NCBI RefSeq assembly: GCF_934725225.1
Contig: NZ_CAKVAM010000002.1
Location: 186,001-250,000, forward strand
Reading direction: 5' to 3'
Origin: an uncultured Treponema sp.
GTDB taxonomy: Bacteria > Spirochaetota > Spirochaetia > Treponematales > Treponemataceae
DNA: 64,000 nucleotides
Position 1 is the first letter of the stretch; each line of letters opens with the position of its first letter. The position numbers and the translations under genes were made by a program. The notes under the pieces are model-generated. The model had not been told where the DNA came from, made no database searches, and worked only from the letters and a program-made list of their open reading frames with translations. Shown here in pieces: positions 24,347-33,015 of the stretch.

Positions 24347-25618
24347 ATGATTAAAACAGTAAAAGACGTTGATCTTAAAGGCAAACGCATTATCATGCGC
24401 GTTGATTTTAACGTTCCTATGAAAGATGGTGTTGTCCAGGATGACACACGTATTATGGCGGCTCTTCCTACAATTAAATATATTCTTGAGCAGAAACCGC
24501 GCTCGCTTGTTCTTATGAGCCATCTTGGTGACCCTAACAAAGATGTGAAAAAAGCAAAAGAGAAGGCTGAAAAAGCTGGAAAAACTTGGACAGATGCTGA
24601 TTCAGAAAAATTTATCAACGGCAAGAACCGCATGAAGCCGGTTGTTGAATATTTTGCCGCAAAACTTGGAAAACCAGTTACTTTCCTTCCTGATGCGCTC
24701 GGACAGAAGGCTGCAATCGATGCTCTTCCAGAAGGCGCGGTTGCAATGCTTGAAAATGTCCGCTTCCACAAAGAAGAAACTTCAAAAGATTCTGCAGAAC
24801 GCGATGTTATGGCAAAAGAGCTTGCTACTTACGGTGATATTTTTGTAAACGATGCTTTCGGAACTGCTCACCGCGATCAGGCTTCTACAGCTTCAATTGC
24901 TAAATTCATGCCTGTTCCGTCTGTTGGCGGATTCCTTATGGAAAAAGAAGTAAAATATATCCAGCCAATGGTTGAAAATCCTCCAAAACCGCAGGTTGCA
25001 ATTATCGGCGGTGCAAAAGTTTCTTCAAAGATTGCGGTTCTTGAATCACTTCTTAAGAACGCAAGCGTTCTTGTAATCGGTGGCGGTATGGCTTACACAT
25101 TCCTTAAGGCTCAGGGACACAAGGTCGGAATCTCTTTGGTTGAAGATGACTTTATCGACACAGCTAAAAAACTTTTGAAAGACGCTGAAGCTAAAGGTGT
25201 TAAGATTGTTCTTCCTGTTGACCATGTTGCTGCAGATAAATTCGACGCTAATGCTACTCCAGTTGCTGTTGACGGTGTTGATATTCCGGACAATCTTATG
25301 GCTATGGATGTCGGTCCTAAGACTATCGCCCTTTACAAGGATGTTCTTTCAACAGCAAAATCTGTTGTATGGAACGGACCTGTAGGCGTATTTGAATTTG
25401 ACGCATTCGCAAAGGGAACTGAAGCTGTCGCAAACCTTGTCGCAGTGGCAACTGGACGCGGCGCAATGACTGTTGTTGGCGGTGGTGACTCTGTTGCCGC
25501 TGTGAACAAGTTCCACCTTGCAGACAAGATGAGTCACGTTTCAACAGGCGGTGGTGCTTCACTTGAATTCCTTGAAGGAAAAACATTGCCAGGAATCGCT
25601 ATTTTGGCTACAAAATAA
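24347..25618 (+). CDS. pgk: Phosphoglycerate kinase
   Basis: The 423-residue glycolytic enzyme transfers phosphate from 1,3-bisphosphoglycerate to ADP. The N-terminal signature [11 protein letters not shown], the substrate-binding SHLGDPNKD, the nucleotide-binding [11 protein letters not shown] and [10 protein letters not shown] are all present. The length is near the usual 390-415, with a short insertion after residue 65. TGGAGG precedes the ATG. It has its own promoter and a terminator after the stop, so it is a single-gene unit. Codon use is that of a highly expressed gene. Confidence 0.97.
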   Translation: MIKTVKDVDLKGKRIIMRVDFNVPMKDGVVQDDTRIMAALPTIKYILEQKPRSLVLMSHLGDPNKDVKKAKEKAEKAGKTWTDADSEKFINGKNRMKPVVEYFAAKLGKPVTFLPDALGQKAAIDALPEGAVAMLENVRFHKEETSKDSAERDVMAKELATYGDIFVNDAFGTAHRDQASTASIAKFMPVPSVGGFLMEKEVKYIQPMVENPPKPQVAIIGGAKVSSKIAVLESLLKNASVLVIGGGMAYTFLKAQGHKVGISLVEDDFIDTAKKLLKDAEAKGVKIVLPVDHVAADKFDANATPVAVDGVDIPDNLMAMDVGPKTIALYKDVLSTAKSVVWNGPVGVFEFDAFAKGTEAVANLVAVATGRGAMTVVGGGDSVAAVNKFHLADKMSHVSTGGGASLEFLEGKTLPGIAILATK

Positions 25619-25643
25619 TTGCAGAATTCCGTTTAAAACAAAA

Positions 25644-25672
25644 TGTCATTCTCCTGTTTGACAGGGGAATCC
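25644..25672. repeat. Short copy of the TGTCATT intergenic repeat
   Basis: TGTCATT followed by CTCCTGTTTGACAGGGGAATCC copies the layout of the left part of the 24127-24226 repeat (TGTCATT, hairpin with TTGAC in the loop, AATC). Confidence 0.45.
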
Positions 25673-25687
25673 GGCAGAAAAAGAAAA

Positions 25688-25718
25688 GCTCTGCGCAAGC
25701 CGCAGGGCTTTTTTTTAA
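25688..25718 (+). terminator. Rho-independent terminator of pgk
   Basis: AGCTCTGCG pairs with CGCAGGGCT (one G-T pair) around a short loop and is followed by eight T, shortly before the next gene. Confidence 0.8.
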
Positions 25719-25730
25719 GGAATATTAAAA

Positions 25731-26978
25731 ATGAATAAAACTGTAAGAATTATGTTAAAGCCTAAAGAAGACCGTGAGATTTCTCAGGGATTTCCGTGGG
25801 TTTACGATAATGAAATTTCAACTGTAAAGTTTCCGCTTGATGAAGGCATGAAAACTTCGTCTCTTGAAGAATGCGCTGTGGAGGACGGAACTATTGTCGA
25901 AGTCTGTTCCAATGCCGGAGGATTTCTTGGCAGCGGAGTAATAAACAGAAAGTCAAAAATTACTGTGCGCATGATTTCTTCCTTGCACGCGGATAAAATT
26001 TTGGAAGACATGAAAGGCTTTTGGGCAAAGAAAATCCGGGATGCCGTAAATATCAGAAACCTTAGCTTTAAAAGCGATGACAGCTGCCGTCTTGTTTTTG
26101 GCGAGGCTGATTTTATTCCCGGACTTATTGTGGAAAAATATGTTTCAAAAGGCAAAGTTTATCTTGTCGTTCAGTTTTTGGCTCTTGCGTGTGAAAAGTT
26201 TAGAAATGAAATTCTTGGCGCGCTCAAAGATTTTGTAAAGCCTGATTTTATTTTTGAAAGAAGCGATGCGGCTGTGCGTGAAAAAGAAGGACTTGCAGAA
26301 AAATCCGGCTGGATTGGCAAGGCAGGGCAGGAAGTAATTGAAATAGAAGAAAACGGAGTTCATTTGCTTGTTGACATTGCCCGCGGACAAAAGACCGGCT
26401 ACTTTCTTGATCAGAAATTCAACCGTGAAAAAATTAAAAAATTCTGCCATGGAAAAAAAGTTTTGGACACTTTTACGCATACAGGAGCGTTCGGGCTTAA
26501 TGCTGTAAAGGCTGGTGCGCGTGAAGTTGTAAGTGTGGACATTTCGCAGGAAGCCGTGGATATGGTTGAAAAAAATATTGCGCTTAACGGTGCTGAAGAA
26601 AAAATGAAGGCTGTTTGTGCTGATGTGTTTGACCTTCTTAAGCAGTACGAAGCTAGCGGCGAAAAGTTCGATGTGATTATTCTTGATCCTCCAGCGTTTA
26701 CCAAGAAAGCTGGAAAAATTGAAAAGGCTTACGGCGGATACAAGGAAATAAATTTGCGCGCTATGAGAATTCTTAATGAAGGCGGAATTCTTGTTTCCTG
26801 CTCTTGCTCTCATTATTTTGATGAAAATACATTTTATTCAATGCTTATGCATTCAGCGATGGACAGCCATAAGCGTGTTCAGGTTTTGGAAAAACTTGGA
26901 GCGGCTCCTGACCATCCAATTCTTCTGGGCTATCCTAAGAGCGAATATCTTAAATGCGCTGTGTGCCGGGTGATTTAA
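25731..26978 (+). CDS. rlmI: Class I SAM-dependent rRNA methyltransferase (RlmI-like)
   Basis: The 415-residue protein has an N-terminal PUA domain (about 1-85), a linker domain and a Rossmann methyltransferase domain. Motif I is VLDTFTHTGAFGL (about 245), and LDPPAFTKK plus VSCSCSHYF near the C-terminus carry the catalytic cysteine of m5C enzymes. The closest known function is C5 methylation of a 23S rRNA cytosine (RlmI, C1962). The exact target here is inferred. AAGGA precedes the ATG. The next gene, miaA, begins five bases after its stop. Confidence 0.88.
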   Translation: MNKTVRIMLKPKEDREISQGFPWVYDNEISTVKFPLDEGMKTSSLEECAVEDGTIVEVCSNAGGFLGSGVINRKSKITVRMISSLHADKILEDMKGFWAKKIRDAVNIRNLSFKSDDSCRLVFGEADFIPGLIVEKYVSKGKVYLVVQFLALACEKFRNEILGALKDFVKPDFIFERSDAAVREKEGLAEKSGWIGKAGQEVIEIEENGVHLLVDIARGQKTGYFLDQKFNREKIKKFCHGKKVLDTFTHTGAFGLNAVKAGAREVVSVDISQEAVDMVEKNIALNGAEEKMKAVCADVFDLLKQYEASGEKFDVIILDPPAFTKKAGKIEKAYGGYKEINLRAMRILNEGGILVSCSCSHYFDENTFYSMLMHSAMDSHKRVQVLEKLGAAPDHPILLGYPKSEYLKCAVCRVI

Positions 26979-26982
26979 TTTG

Positions 26983-27939
26983 ATGCAGGATAAAAATGTA
27001 AACTGCGTAGTTCTGCTTGGACCTACCGCTGTGGGAAAAACTGCCATTGCGGTTCGCCTTGCAGACAAATTCGGCTGGGATATAATTTCCGCGGATTCAA
27101 GGCAAGTGTACAAAGGGCTTGATCTTGGAAGCGGAAAAGATTTGTCTGAATATTCCATAAATGGAAGGCAGATTCCCTATCATCTTATAGACATTGCAAC
27201 TTTGGACTCTGAGTACAACGTGTTTTGTTTTCAGCAGGATTTTTACAGAACTTTCAATTCTCTTAAGTCGCAGGGAAAATTTGCATTTGTAGCAGGCGGA
27301 ACTGGAATGTATCTTGATTCCGTTGTGCGCGGCTACGACCTTCTTACCGTTCCAGAAAATCTTGAGCAGAAAAATGAACTTGAAAAAAAATCACTTGAAG
27401 AGCTTGGAGCTATGCTTTTGTCTCTTAAGCCTGAACTGCACAACAAAAGCGATCTTGCTATAAAGGAACGTGTTGTAAAGGCTTTGCAGATTGAACTTTT
27501 CAAGGCAAGTCCAGAAGGAATAAAAGCAAGAAGTGAACTTTTGAGCCGCCCTAAAATTGAGCCTCTTGTAATCGGCACAACTTTAAACAGAGATGAGCTT
27601 TACAAAAATATTGAAATTCGCCTGCGCCAGAGAATTCAAGAAGGCATGATTGAAGAAGTTGAAAATCTTCACAAGCAATTTTCGTGGGAACGCCTTGAAA
27701 AACTTGGGCTTGAGTACAGATTTGTAAGTTTCTATTTGGAAGGAAAAATCAATTCAAAGGAAGAAATGGAAAGCCAGCTGTGCGCTTCTATACGCCATTT
27801 TGCGAAACGGCAGGAAACTTGGTTCCGCGGAATGGAGCGTAAAGGCGTAAAAATACATTGGCTTCCCCGCGAAACAAGCAAGGAAGCTAGGTATTTGGCT
27901 GCTGTTGACTTAATTGAAAAGTTTGTGCCGGGAGCTTAG
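26983..27939 (+). CDS. miaA: tRNA dimethylallyltransferase
   Basis: The 318-residue enzyme prenylates A37 of tRNAs that read U-starting codons. The P-loop LGPTAVGKT lies at about residue 12, followed by ISADSRQVYKGLD, GGTGMY and RQETWFR near the C-terminus, all family signatures. Length is normal. ATG 26983 is preferred over the TTG just before it. It is co-transcribed with the methyltransferase gene, forming a small RNA-modification operon. Its stop overlaps the convergent small gene. Confidence 0.96.
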   Translation: MQDKNVNCVVLLGPTAVGKTAIAVRLADKFGWDIISADSRQVYKGLDLGSGKDLSEYSINGRQIPYHLIDIATLDSEYNVFCFQQDFYRTFNSLKSQGKFAFVAGGTGMYLDSVVRGYDLLTVPENLEQKNELEKKSLEELGAMLLSLKPELHNKSDLAIKERVVKALQIELFKASPEGIKARSELLSRPKIEPLVIGTTLNRDELYKNIEIRLRQRIQEGMIEEVENLHKQFSWERLEKLGLEYRFVSFYLEGKINSKEEMESQLCASIRHFAKRQETWFRGMERKGVKIHWLPRETSKEARYLAAVDLIEKFVPGA

Positions 27940-28157
27940 GCGTTTACTGCCATCTTTGCGGCTGGCTCTTCAATTTTTGTAAGATAGCCGGTTCTAAGGC
28001 AAGATTCGAACAATGTGCGGGAGATGAAGTCTGTTGTTATTTCATCGTAGCCGTCTTTGTCTCTTACAATGCGCACAACGTATCCGTCTTCTGTTTCTCT
28101 TAGAACTGCCATGTAATCGTTTGTCTTCGCTATGGTTTTAAGTGTGTAGTATGCCAT
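27936..28157 (-). CDS. Small conserved-looking protein (73 aa)
   Basis: The 73-residue protein begins MAYYTLKTIAKTNDYMAVLR, has alternating short strands (YVVRIVRDKDGYDEITTD) and a helix, and ends KMAVNA. No family is recognised. ATG 28157 follows AAAGCGAGGTG, the same 11-base block that precedes glyA. It faces miaA, overlapping its stop by two bases. Good ribosome site and coding pattern support it. Confidence 0.65.
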   Translation of the reverse strand: MAYYTLKTIAKTNDYMAVLRETEDGYVVRIVRDKDGYDEITTDFISRTLFESCLRTGYLTKIEEPAAKMAVNA

Positions 28158-28283
28158 AAATTGCACCTCGCTTTAGTATTATAAGCAATGCTGCTTGAAT
28201 ACGGAAAAATTCCTTAGCCTTATTATATTTTCGGTTTTTTAATGAATGTGTTTAGCTTTTTATTTATTTGGAGGCTTTGATTA

Positions 28284-29024
28284 ATGCTTTGCGATTCTCA
28301 TTTGCATATTGCCGAATGTGAAAACTTTATTCCGGCTCATTTTTGCTGCTCATGCGCTCATTCAAAAGAAGAATTTTTTGTTCAGGAAGAAATTGCTTCA
28401 AAAAGCGGCGGAAAAGTTTTATGCGCATTTGGTCTTCATCCGCAGAAACCTTTGCTTGAAAATGCTGATTTTTTGGAAAGCCTTTTAGTTCAAAAAAAAA
28501 TTCTTGCAGTTGGAGAAACTGGATTTGACTTTTTTACACCGGAATTAAAATCTTGCGCAGTTCAGCAGAAAAAAGCATTTGAAGTTTGCCTTGAACTTGC
28601 CACGGAGCATAAAGTTCCTCTTGTAATCCATGATAGAAAGGCGCTGGATCTTGTGTTTTATTATTCAGCCGGATTAAAAAAATGCGCTTCGGTTGTTTTT
28701 CATTCATTTGCTTTCACTGCAAGAGATGCCATTTCAATTTTGAACCACGGAATAAATGCGTATTTTTCTTTTGGAAAGCCTTTGCTAAACGGAAACAAAA
28801 AATCAATTGGCTGTGTAAAAGAACTTCCGCAAGAAAAAATTCTTTTAGAAACGGACGCTCCGTACCAGACCTTAAAAGACGAAGAAAAAACGTCTCCGCT
28901 GCAAATCAAGCAGGTTTATGAAAAGACTTGCGAAATCCGCGGCATAAATGTGGAAGAATTTGAAAATTGCATGCTGAAAAATTTCTTTAATGCGTTTGAT
29001 CTTGCTGAAATAAATTGTTTCTGA
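28284..29024 (+). CDS. tatD: TatD-family metal-dependent hydrolase
   Basis: The 246-residue TIM-barrel protein has the TatD metal ligands: DSHLHI (residues 4-9), GETGFDF (about 78), VIHDRKA (about 116), VFHSF and LLETDAPY near the C-terminus. Family members are Mg-dependent DNases or D-aminoacyl-tRNA deacylases. It is slightly shorter than the usual 255-265. GGAGG precedes the ATG. It is alone on its strand and ends at the bidirectional terminator. Confidence 0.9.
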   Translation: MLCDSHLHIAECENFIPAHFCCSCAHSKEEFFVQEEIASKSGGKVLCAFGLHPQKPLLENADFLESLLVQKKILAVGETGFDFFTPELKSCAVQQKKAFEVCLELATEHKVPLVIHDRKALDLVFYYSAGLKKCASVVFHSFAFTARDAISILNHGINAYFSFGKPLLNGNKKSIGCVKELPQEKILLETDAPYQTLKDEEKTSPLQIKQVYEKTCEIRGINVEEFENCMLKNFFNAFDLAEINCF

Positions 29025-29039
29025 AAATTATTTAATCTA

Positions 29040-29184
29040 ATAAAAAAGGAACTGAACTATTTTTCATAGCTAGTTTCCATAAAAAGTCAAGATAAAAACT
29101 TCAGTTTTAGGATTGACTTTTTAAGTTGTTTCGCAACGAAGTGAGAAACAACTGATGATAAGAAAGTTTGCAACGCAAACTTTT
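29040..29184. repeat. Cluster of nested inverted repeats between convergent genes
   Basis: Three hairpins follow each other: AAAAAGTCAA with TTGACTTTTT (about 29080-29131), GTTGTTTC with GAAACAAC (about 29131-29152) and AAGTTTGC with GCAAACTT (about 29163-29181). Nothing codes here. Such stacks may be remains of a small palindromic element or serve transcript ends. Confidence 0.45.
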
Positions 29185-29185
29185 A

Positions 29186-29224
29186 AAGATAAAAACAGAC
29201 GCTATTTTCGTCTGTTTTTATCTT
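29186..29224. terminator. Bidirectional rho-independent terminator
   Basis: A perfect 16-bp stem (29186-29201 with 29209-29224) around a 7-base loop contains an A run on the left and T run on the right, so it can end transcription of both tatD and the convergent phytase-like gene. Confidence 0.85.
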
Positions 29225-29252
29225 AGCTCCTTTTTATTTTATTGCAGATTTT

Positions 29253-30566
29253 TTATCTCAAACTCCTTGGAAGCTTTATTACATAAATCACGTCGTCGTC
29301 AATGCTGCCTGTTCCGGGGAGTTTTTTCTGCACAAGCTGGTTGTTTTCAACATTTATTGCAAAGTCGTTGTCGTTTGCCACGGCGATTGTGCTGCTGTCT
29401 AAAATCCAAAGGCCTTCAAGCTTGTCGTGCGGATACTTGTTCGGAAGATATTCCACAAGGTCAACAAGGAATTCCTTTTTTACAGGCTTGATTCCAGCCG
29501 CCTCAATCTCTTCCGTGCTGCACTGCTCAAGAGTTTTGCCGTTTATTAAAAGTCCTTCTTTAGATTCTGGATTTTCTCCTGTTATGTCGGTCGCGCCTTT
29601 AATGTCAATCTTGAAAAGATACTTATGCGCTTCCTTTTCGCCAGAAAACTTTCCGTCACGCTCAATCACAGCAAATTCTGTGTCTGAAAGAGCCGTAATT
29701 CCGCAGGTTGAGTCTGTCTCCTTGTTCTGGATATAAGCGTACTGCTTTGTGCTTCCAGTTCTAATGTCAAAAGTTACAATGCGCACAAGCTGCTTGTTTG
29801 AAATCTCTTTTTTTGAGGGATTGAAAAGTGTGGACTGCATGATTCCGACAAGAGTTTTTCCGTCAGGAGTTGCCGCAAGCCCTTCCATTCCGCGGTTTGC
29901 ACGGCGGCGCGCAAGAACTGCCGGAAGATGTCTTTTTCCTGTGTCCATTCCGAACGGGCTTATTCTTTCAATCTGCTTTCCGTCCGCGTCGTAATGGACA
30001 ATGTGCGGCCCGTATTCATCAGAAATCCAGAAAGTTCCGTCTTTCATAGCAACGATTCCCTCGCTGTCAAGTCCGTACTCGTCTGTTCCAAGAATGTTTC
30101 CGTCAAGGTCGTAGGCGATTTCTCCGGTCGCGCCTTTTCCGGCAGGATTTGGAAGCCCGGTTATATCTTTTCCGTCAGGAGTTTTAAGAGTGATTTCCTT
30201 TACAAGCGAAACTGAGCCGTCATCGTTCATCTTGAAAAGCCCGATTCTTGGCGCGTAAGAAGGAACCGGGAACATTTTTCCTTTTCCGCTTCCGCCCTTA
30301 AAGTCGATGTTCGGCCCGCGGTCTGTCAACAGATAGAAGAGAGTTGAATCCGTTGGATGGGCGCATGCGTCCGAGCCGTATCCGCCGTTCTGGATTTCAA
30401 CTCCGTCTGCTGTCTTTGCAAGAATTGTGTATGGAACTTTGCTTCCGTCCAGGCCGACTTTTTCAAACGGAGAAGCTGAGTCCAATCCAGCCTTTGATGT
30501 TGAGGCGCAGGAAACCGGCAGAAAAGCCGCCGCTGCTGCCAAAGCATAAAATAATTGCCTTTTCAT
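29253..30566 (-). CDS. Phytase-like (esterase-like) lipoprotein
   Basis: The 437-residue product has a lipoprotein signal (MKRQLFYALAAAAAFLPVSC, lipobox cysteine 20). The rest is a beta-propeller of the esterase-like/phytase-like family, recognisable from LLTDRGPNIDFKGG, FWISDEYGPHIVHYD and LEGLWILDSSTIAVANDND. Enzyme activity is inferred only from family naming; the substrate is not known. AGAGG precedes the ATG. It is transcribed alone and ends at the bidirectional terminator. Confidence 0.82.
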   Translation of the reverse strand: MKRQLFYALAAAAAFLPVSCASTSKAGLDSASPFEKVGLDGSKVPYTILAKTADGVEIQNGGYGSDACAHPTDSTLFYLLTDRGPNIDFKGGSGKGKMFPVPSYAPRIGLFKMNDDGSVSLVKEITLKTPDGKDITGLPNPAGKGATGEIAYDLDGNILGTDEYGLDSEGIVAMKDGTFWISDEYGPHIVHYDADGKQIERISPFGMDTGKRHLPAVLARRRANRGMEGLAATPDGKTLVGIMQSTLFNPSKKEISNKQLVRIVTFDIRTGSTKQYAYIQNKETDSTCGITALSDTEFAVIERDGKFSGEKEAHKYLFKIDIKGATDITGENPESKEGLLINGKTLEQCSTEEIEAAGIKPVKKEFLVDLVEYLPNKYPHDKLEGLWILDSSTIAVANDNDFAINVENNQLVQKKLPGTGSIDDDVIYVIKLPRSLR

Positions 30567-30713
30567 AAAGAACCTCTTTGATTTTGTTTTACAAAAAGAT
30601 AAATGTGAACTGTAAAATTCCGATTAGAAAATTGTTAAGTTAAGGATAATTTATTTTTTCTATGATTAATTTTGTAGTTGCTGCTTGGAATCTATTGTTT
30701 TTATAATTCTTAA

Positions 30714-30745
30714 TTGACCTAACGGAAATATTTCATTATTATAAT
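30714..30745 (+). promoter_or_regulatory. Sigma-70-type promoter of the secG-V-ATPase unit
   Basis: TTGACC (30714-30719) is followed after 17 bases by TATTAT (30737-30742), overlapping a perfect TATAAT at 30740-30745. It lies about 50 bases before secG. Confidence 0.6.
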
Positions 30746-30794
30746 GAGACTAAAAATGAATTTTGCCGGGAATGTCCGGTGTTTGGAGTAAAAA

Positions 30795-31136
30795 ATGGCT
30801 GTTTTAAAAACAATCCTTCTCATTGCGTTTGTAATTATTTGTGTGCTTTTAGTTCTTCTTGTTCTTGTTCAGAATGAAGAAAATAATGGCATGGGAAGCG
30901 CTTTTGGCGGCGGACAGTCTACAGCTTTTGGCGCCCGTTCAGCGAGTGTTCTTACAAAAACAACTGGTGTTCTTGCCGCATTGTTCTTTGTAACTGCTTT
31001 TGGAATTTCACTTTTGAACAAAGCTCCTGCAAAGGAAGACTTGTCATCTACTGTAAAGGAAATTCAGGGAGAACAGGCTTCTTCTGAGGATAACGGAAGC
31101 TGGCTTCAGGAGGAGCTTAGCCCTGCTGAAAAATAA
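30795..31136 (+). CDS. secG: Preprotein translocase subunit SecG
   Basis: The 113-residue inner-membrane protein has two helices (about 4-24 and 54-75) separated by the typical loop NEENNGMGSAFGGGQSTAFG, and an acidic cytoplasmic tail. SecG assists SecYE during protein export. TTTGGAG precedes the ATG. It heads the transcription unit that continues into ptsN and the V-ATPase genes. Confidence 0.93.
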   Translation: MAVLKTILLIAFVIICVLLVLLVLVQNEENNGMGSAFGGGQSTAFGARSASVLTKTTGVLAALFFVTAFGISLLNKAPAKEDLSSTVKEIQGEQASSEDNGSWLQEELSPAEK

Positions 31137-31177
31137 AGCTGCTTGTTTTTTGCGGCTCTATTGTTAAGGATGGTAAT

Positions 31178-31636
31178 ATGGTTTTTTCAAAAATATTCTC
31201 TCCTAAAAGCATAATTGTAAACCTTGAAAGCGAAGACAAAGACGAGCTTTTTGAGGAAATGGTGCAAGTTATCCATTCTGAACACCCGGAAGTTAGCAGA
31301 GACGACGCTCTGTCTGTTCTTCATGCACGTGAAGCTCAAATGAGTACTGGCATAATGCACGGTGTCGCAGTTCCGCATGGAATTTGTAGTTCTGTAAAAG
31401 GCTGTGTCGGAGCAATAGGAATAAGCCGCAAAGGTATTGATTATGATGCCTTGGACGGTTCTCCTGTAAATCTTGTATTTATGCTTTTGTGCGGTCTGAA
31501 CGACAATAATATTCTTCTTGAGATTTTAAAAGAACTTGCCGTTGTTCTGCAAGATCCTCTTTTTATAACAAAACTGTTTGAAAAAACTTCACCGCAGGAA
31601 GTATTCGATGCTTTGTGCGAGGCTGAATCTCAATAG
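31178..31636 (+). CDS. ptsN: PTS EIIA-Ntr-like protein (PtsN)
   Basis: The 152-residue EIIA domain has the phospho-accepting histidine at residue 67 in HGVAVPHG. EIIA-Ntr proteins are regulators rather than sugar carriers. AAGGATGG precedes the ATG. It is co-transcribed between secG and the V-ATPase genes. A second EIIA domain is found fused to a helix-turn-helix at 49433-50080. Confidence 0.88.
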   Translation: MVFSKIFSPKSIIVNLESEDKDELFEEMVQVIHSEHPEVSRDDALSVLHAREAQMSTGIMHGVAVPHGICSSVKGCVGAIGISRKGIDYDALDGSPVNLVFMLLCGLNDNNILLEILKELAVVLQDPLFITKLFEKTSPQEVFDALCEAESQ

Positions 31637-31665
31637 AAAGCTAAAACTTTTATTTGGAGTACATA

Positions 31666-31974
31666 ATGGCTGCTGAAGAAATTGATATTATTACACATCT
31701 TCTTGATGTAGAAAAAGAAGCTTCTACAACAGTGCTTGACGCGCAGAAAAGGGCAGATGAAAAAATCGCAGCTGCACGTGCTCAGGCTGAATCTGAATTC
31801 AAGGCTAAGTATTCCGCTGTTGTTTCTGAAATTGAGCAGAAAGAAAAAGATACAAAATCCGCTATAGAAAAAAAACATTCCGCAGACATAGAATCTTATA
31901 AACAGAATTTGAATTCAAGCGAAAAGGATTATACGTCTTTTAACGCTCTTATGGATAAAATTCTTTTTTCATAG
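31666..31974 (+). CDS. V-type ATPase peripheral-stalk subunit (G/H-like)
   Basis: The 102-residue protein is one long charged coiled coil (ADEKIAAARAQAESEFKAKY and onward), as expected for the H/G stalk subunit that pairs with subunit E. It is first in the ATPase gene order. ATG 31666 follows TTGGAG. Sequence conservation in this family is low, so the call leans on position and coiled-coil character. Confidence 0.75.
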   Translation: MAAEEIDIITHLLDVEKEASTTVLDAQKRADEKIAAARAQAESEFKAKYSAVVSEIEQKEKDTKSAIEKKHSADIESYKQNLNSSEKDYTSFNALMDKILFS

Positions 31975-31983
31975 GAGAGCGAT

Positions 31984-33015
31984 ATGGCAATGGATAAGTC
32001 CGCCGCTGATTCTTATGTTTATGCAAAAGCCAGCGGTATGCTTGCCCGGTCTTATGTTGGGGAACGCGCAAGGCAGTTGTTTTCTTTTCACACATTGCAG
32101 GAATTGTGGGCTTTTTTGTTTAAGAAAGAAGTTCCTGTTGTTCCAGAAACTCTTTTGGCTCACGCCTTGGAGCAGGAAGCTTTTGAGCGTTTTATTTACG
32201 ACTATAAAAAACTTGTTGGGAATTATTCAGAGCCGGACAGCATTGTTTTGACTTTGCTTAGAAGTTTTGACTATGAAAATCTTAAGGACATTTCAGCTTC
32301 TCTTTCACTTGGAGAAAAGAAAATCCCTGATGTTCAAAAGATAACTCCTTTTAATATAATAAATTATGATAAATGGCCGGACATCGCTTCAATTACATCC
32401 GGCGGACCGCTTTCTTGGTACAATAATATTCCCCCTGTTTCCGAGCAGCATCTGGCGAATTACAAGCTTGACTGCCATTACATTATGTCGCTTTGGAATG
32501 CCGCCAAGCAGGTTCATTCGTCTTGCAGGGAAGAAATTCTTAAGTTGATTGGTGAAAAAATCAGAATAGACAATATTGTCTGGGCAATCCGGCTTCGTTT
32601 TTACTATAAAATGCAAAAGGAAGAAATTATTCCGCTTTTGGCTTATTCAACAGAAAAAAAGGAAAATTCAGATCCGCTTGCCTATGAAGCTATAAGGACG
32701 CTGGACTGGGAACTGGACAATTACGATGCCTGGAAAAACTGGAAATACAGCAAGCTTTTGAATCCGCATGAGGAAGGCGTTGTATGGACAATAGATCCTA
32801 GGTGGATTTCTAATTCGTATAAAAGTCTTTATGTAAAAAAAGCGTACAAACTTTTCCATAAATATCCGTTTACGGCTTGCCCGATTGTCTGCTGGTTTAT
32901 TATAAAAAGAAACGAACTTGACAATATCCGCACGGCTTCTGAAAGTCTGCGGCTTAGCATAGATTCATCGCAGGCTATGCAGATGACTGGAGCCTTGGAG
33001 GTAATAAATGGCTAG
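31984..33015 (+). CDS. V-type ATPase subunit C (central-stalk socket, AC39-like)
   Basis: The 343-residue, mostly helical protein fits the V0 d/C (AC39) family: YVYAKASGMLARSYVG at the N-terminus, LDCHYIMSLWNAAK in the middle and a tyrosine/tryptophan-rich C-terminal half. It links the central stalk to the membrane ring. AGGAG precedes the ATG. It overlaps subunit I by 8 bases. Confidence 0.85.
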   Translation: MAMDKSAADSYVYAKASGMLARSYVGERARQLFSFHTLQELWAFLFKKEVPVVPETLLAHALEQEAFERFIYDYKKLVGNYSEPDSIVLTLLRSFDYENLKDISASLSLGEKKIPDVQKITPFNIINYDKWPDIASITSGGPLSWYNNIPPVSEQHLANYKLDCHYIMSLWNAAKQVHSSCREEILKLIGEKIRIDNIVWAIRLRFYYKMQKEEIIPLLAYSTEKKENSDPLAYEAIRTLDWELDNYDAWKNWKYSKLLNPHEEGVVWTIDPRWISNSYKSLYVKKAYKLFHKYPFTACPIVCWFIIKRNELDNIRTASESLRLSIDSSQAMQMTGALEVING

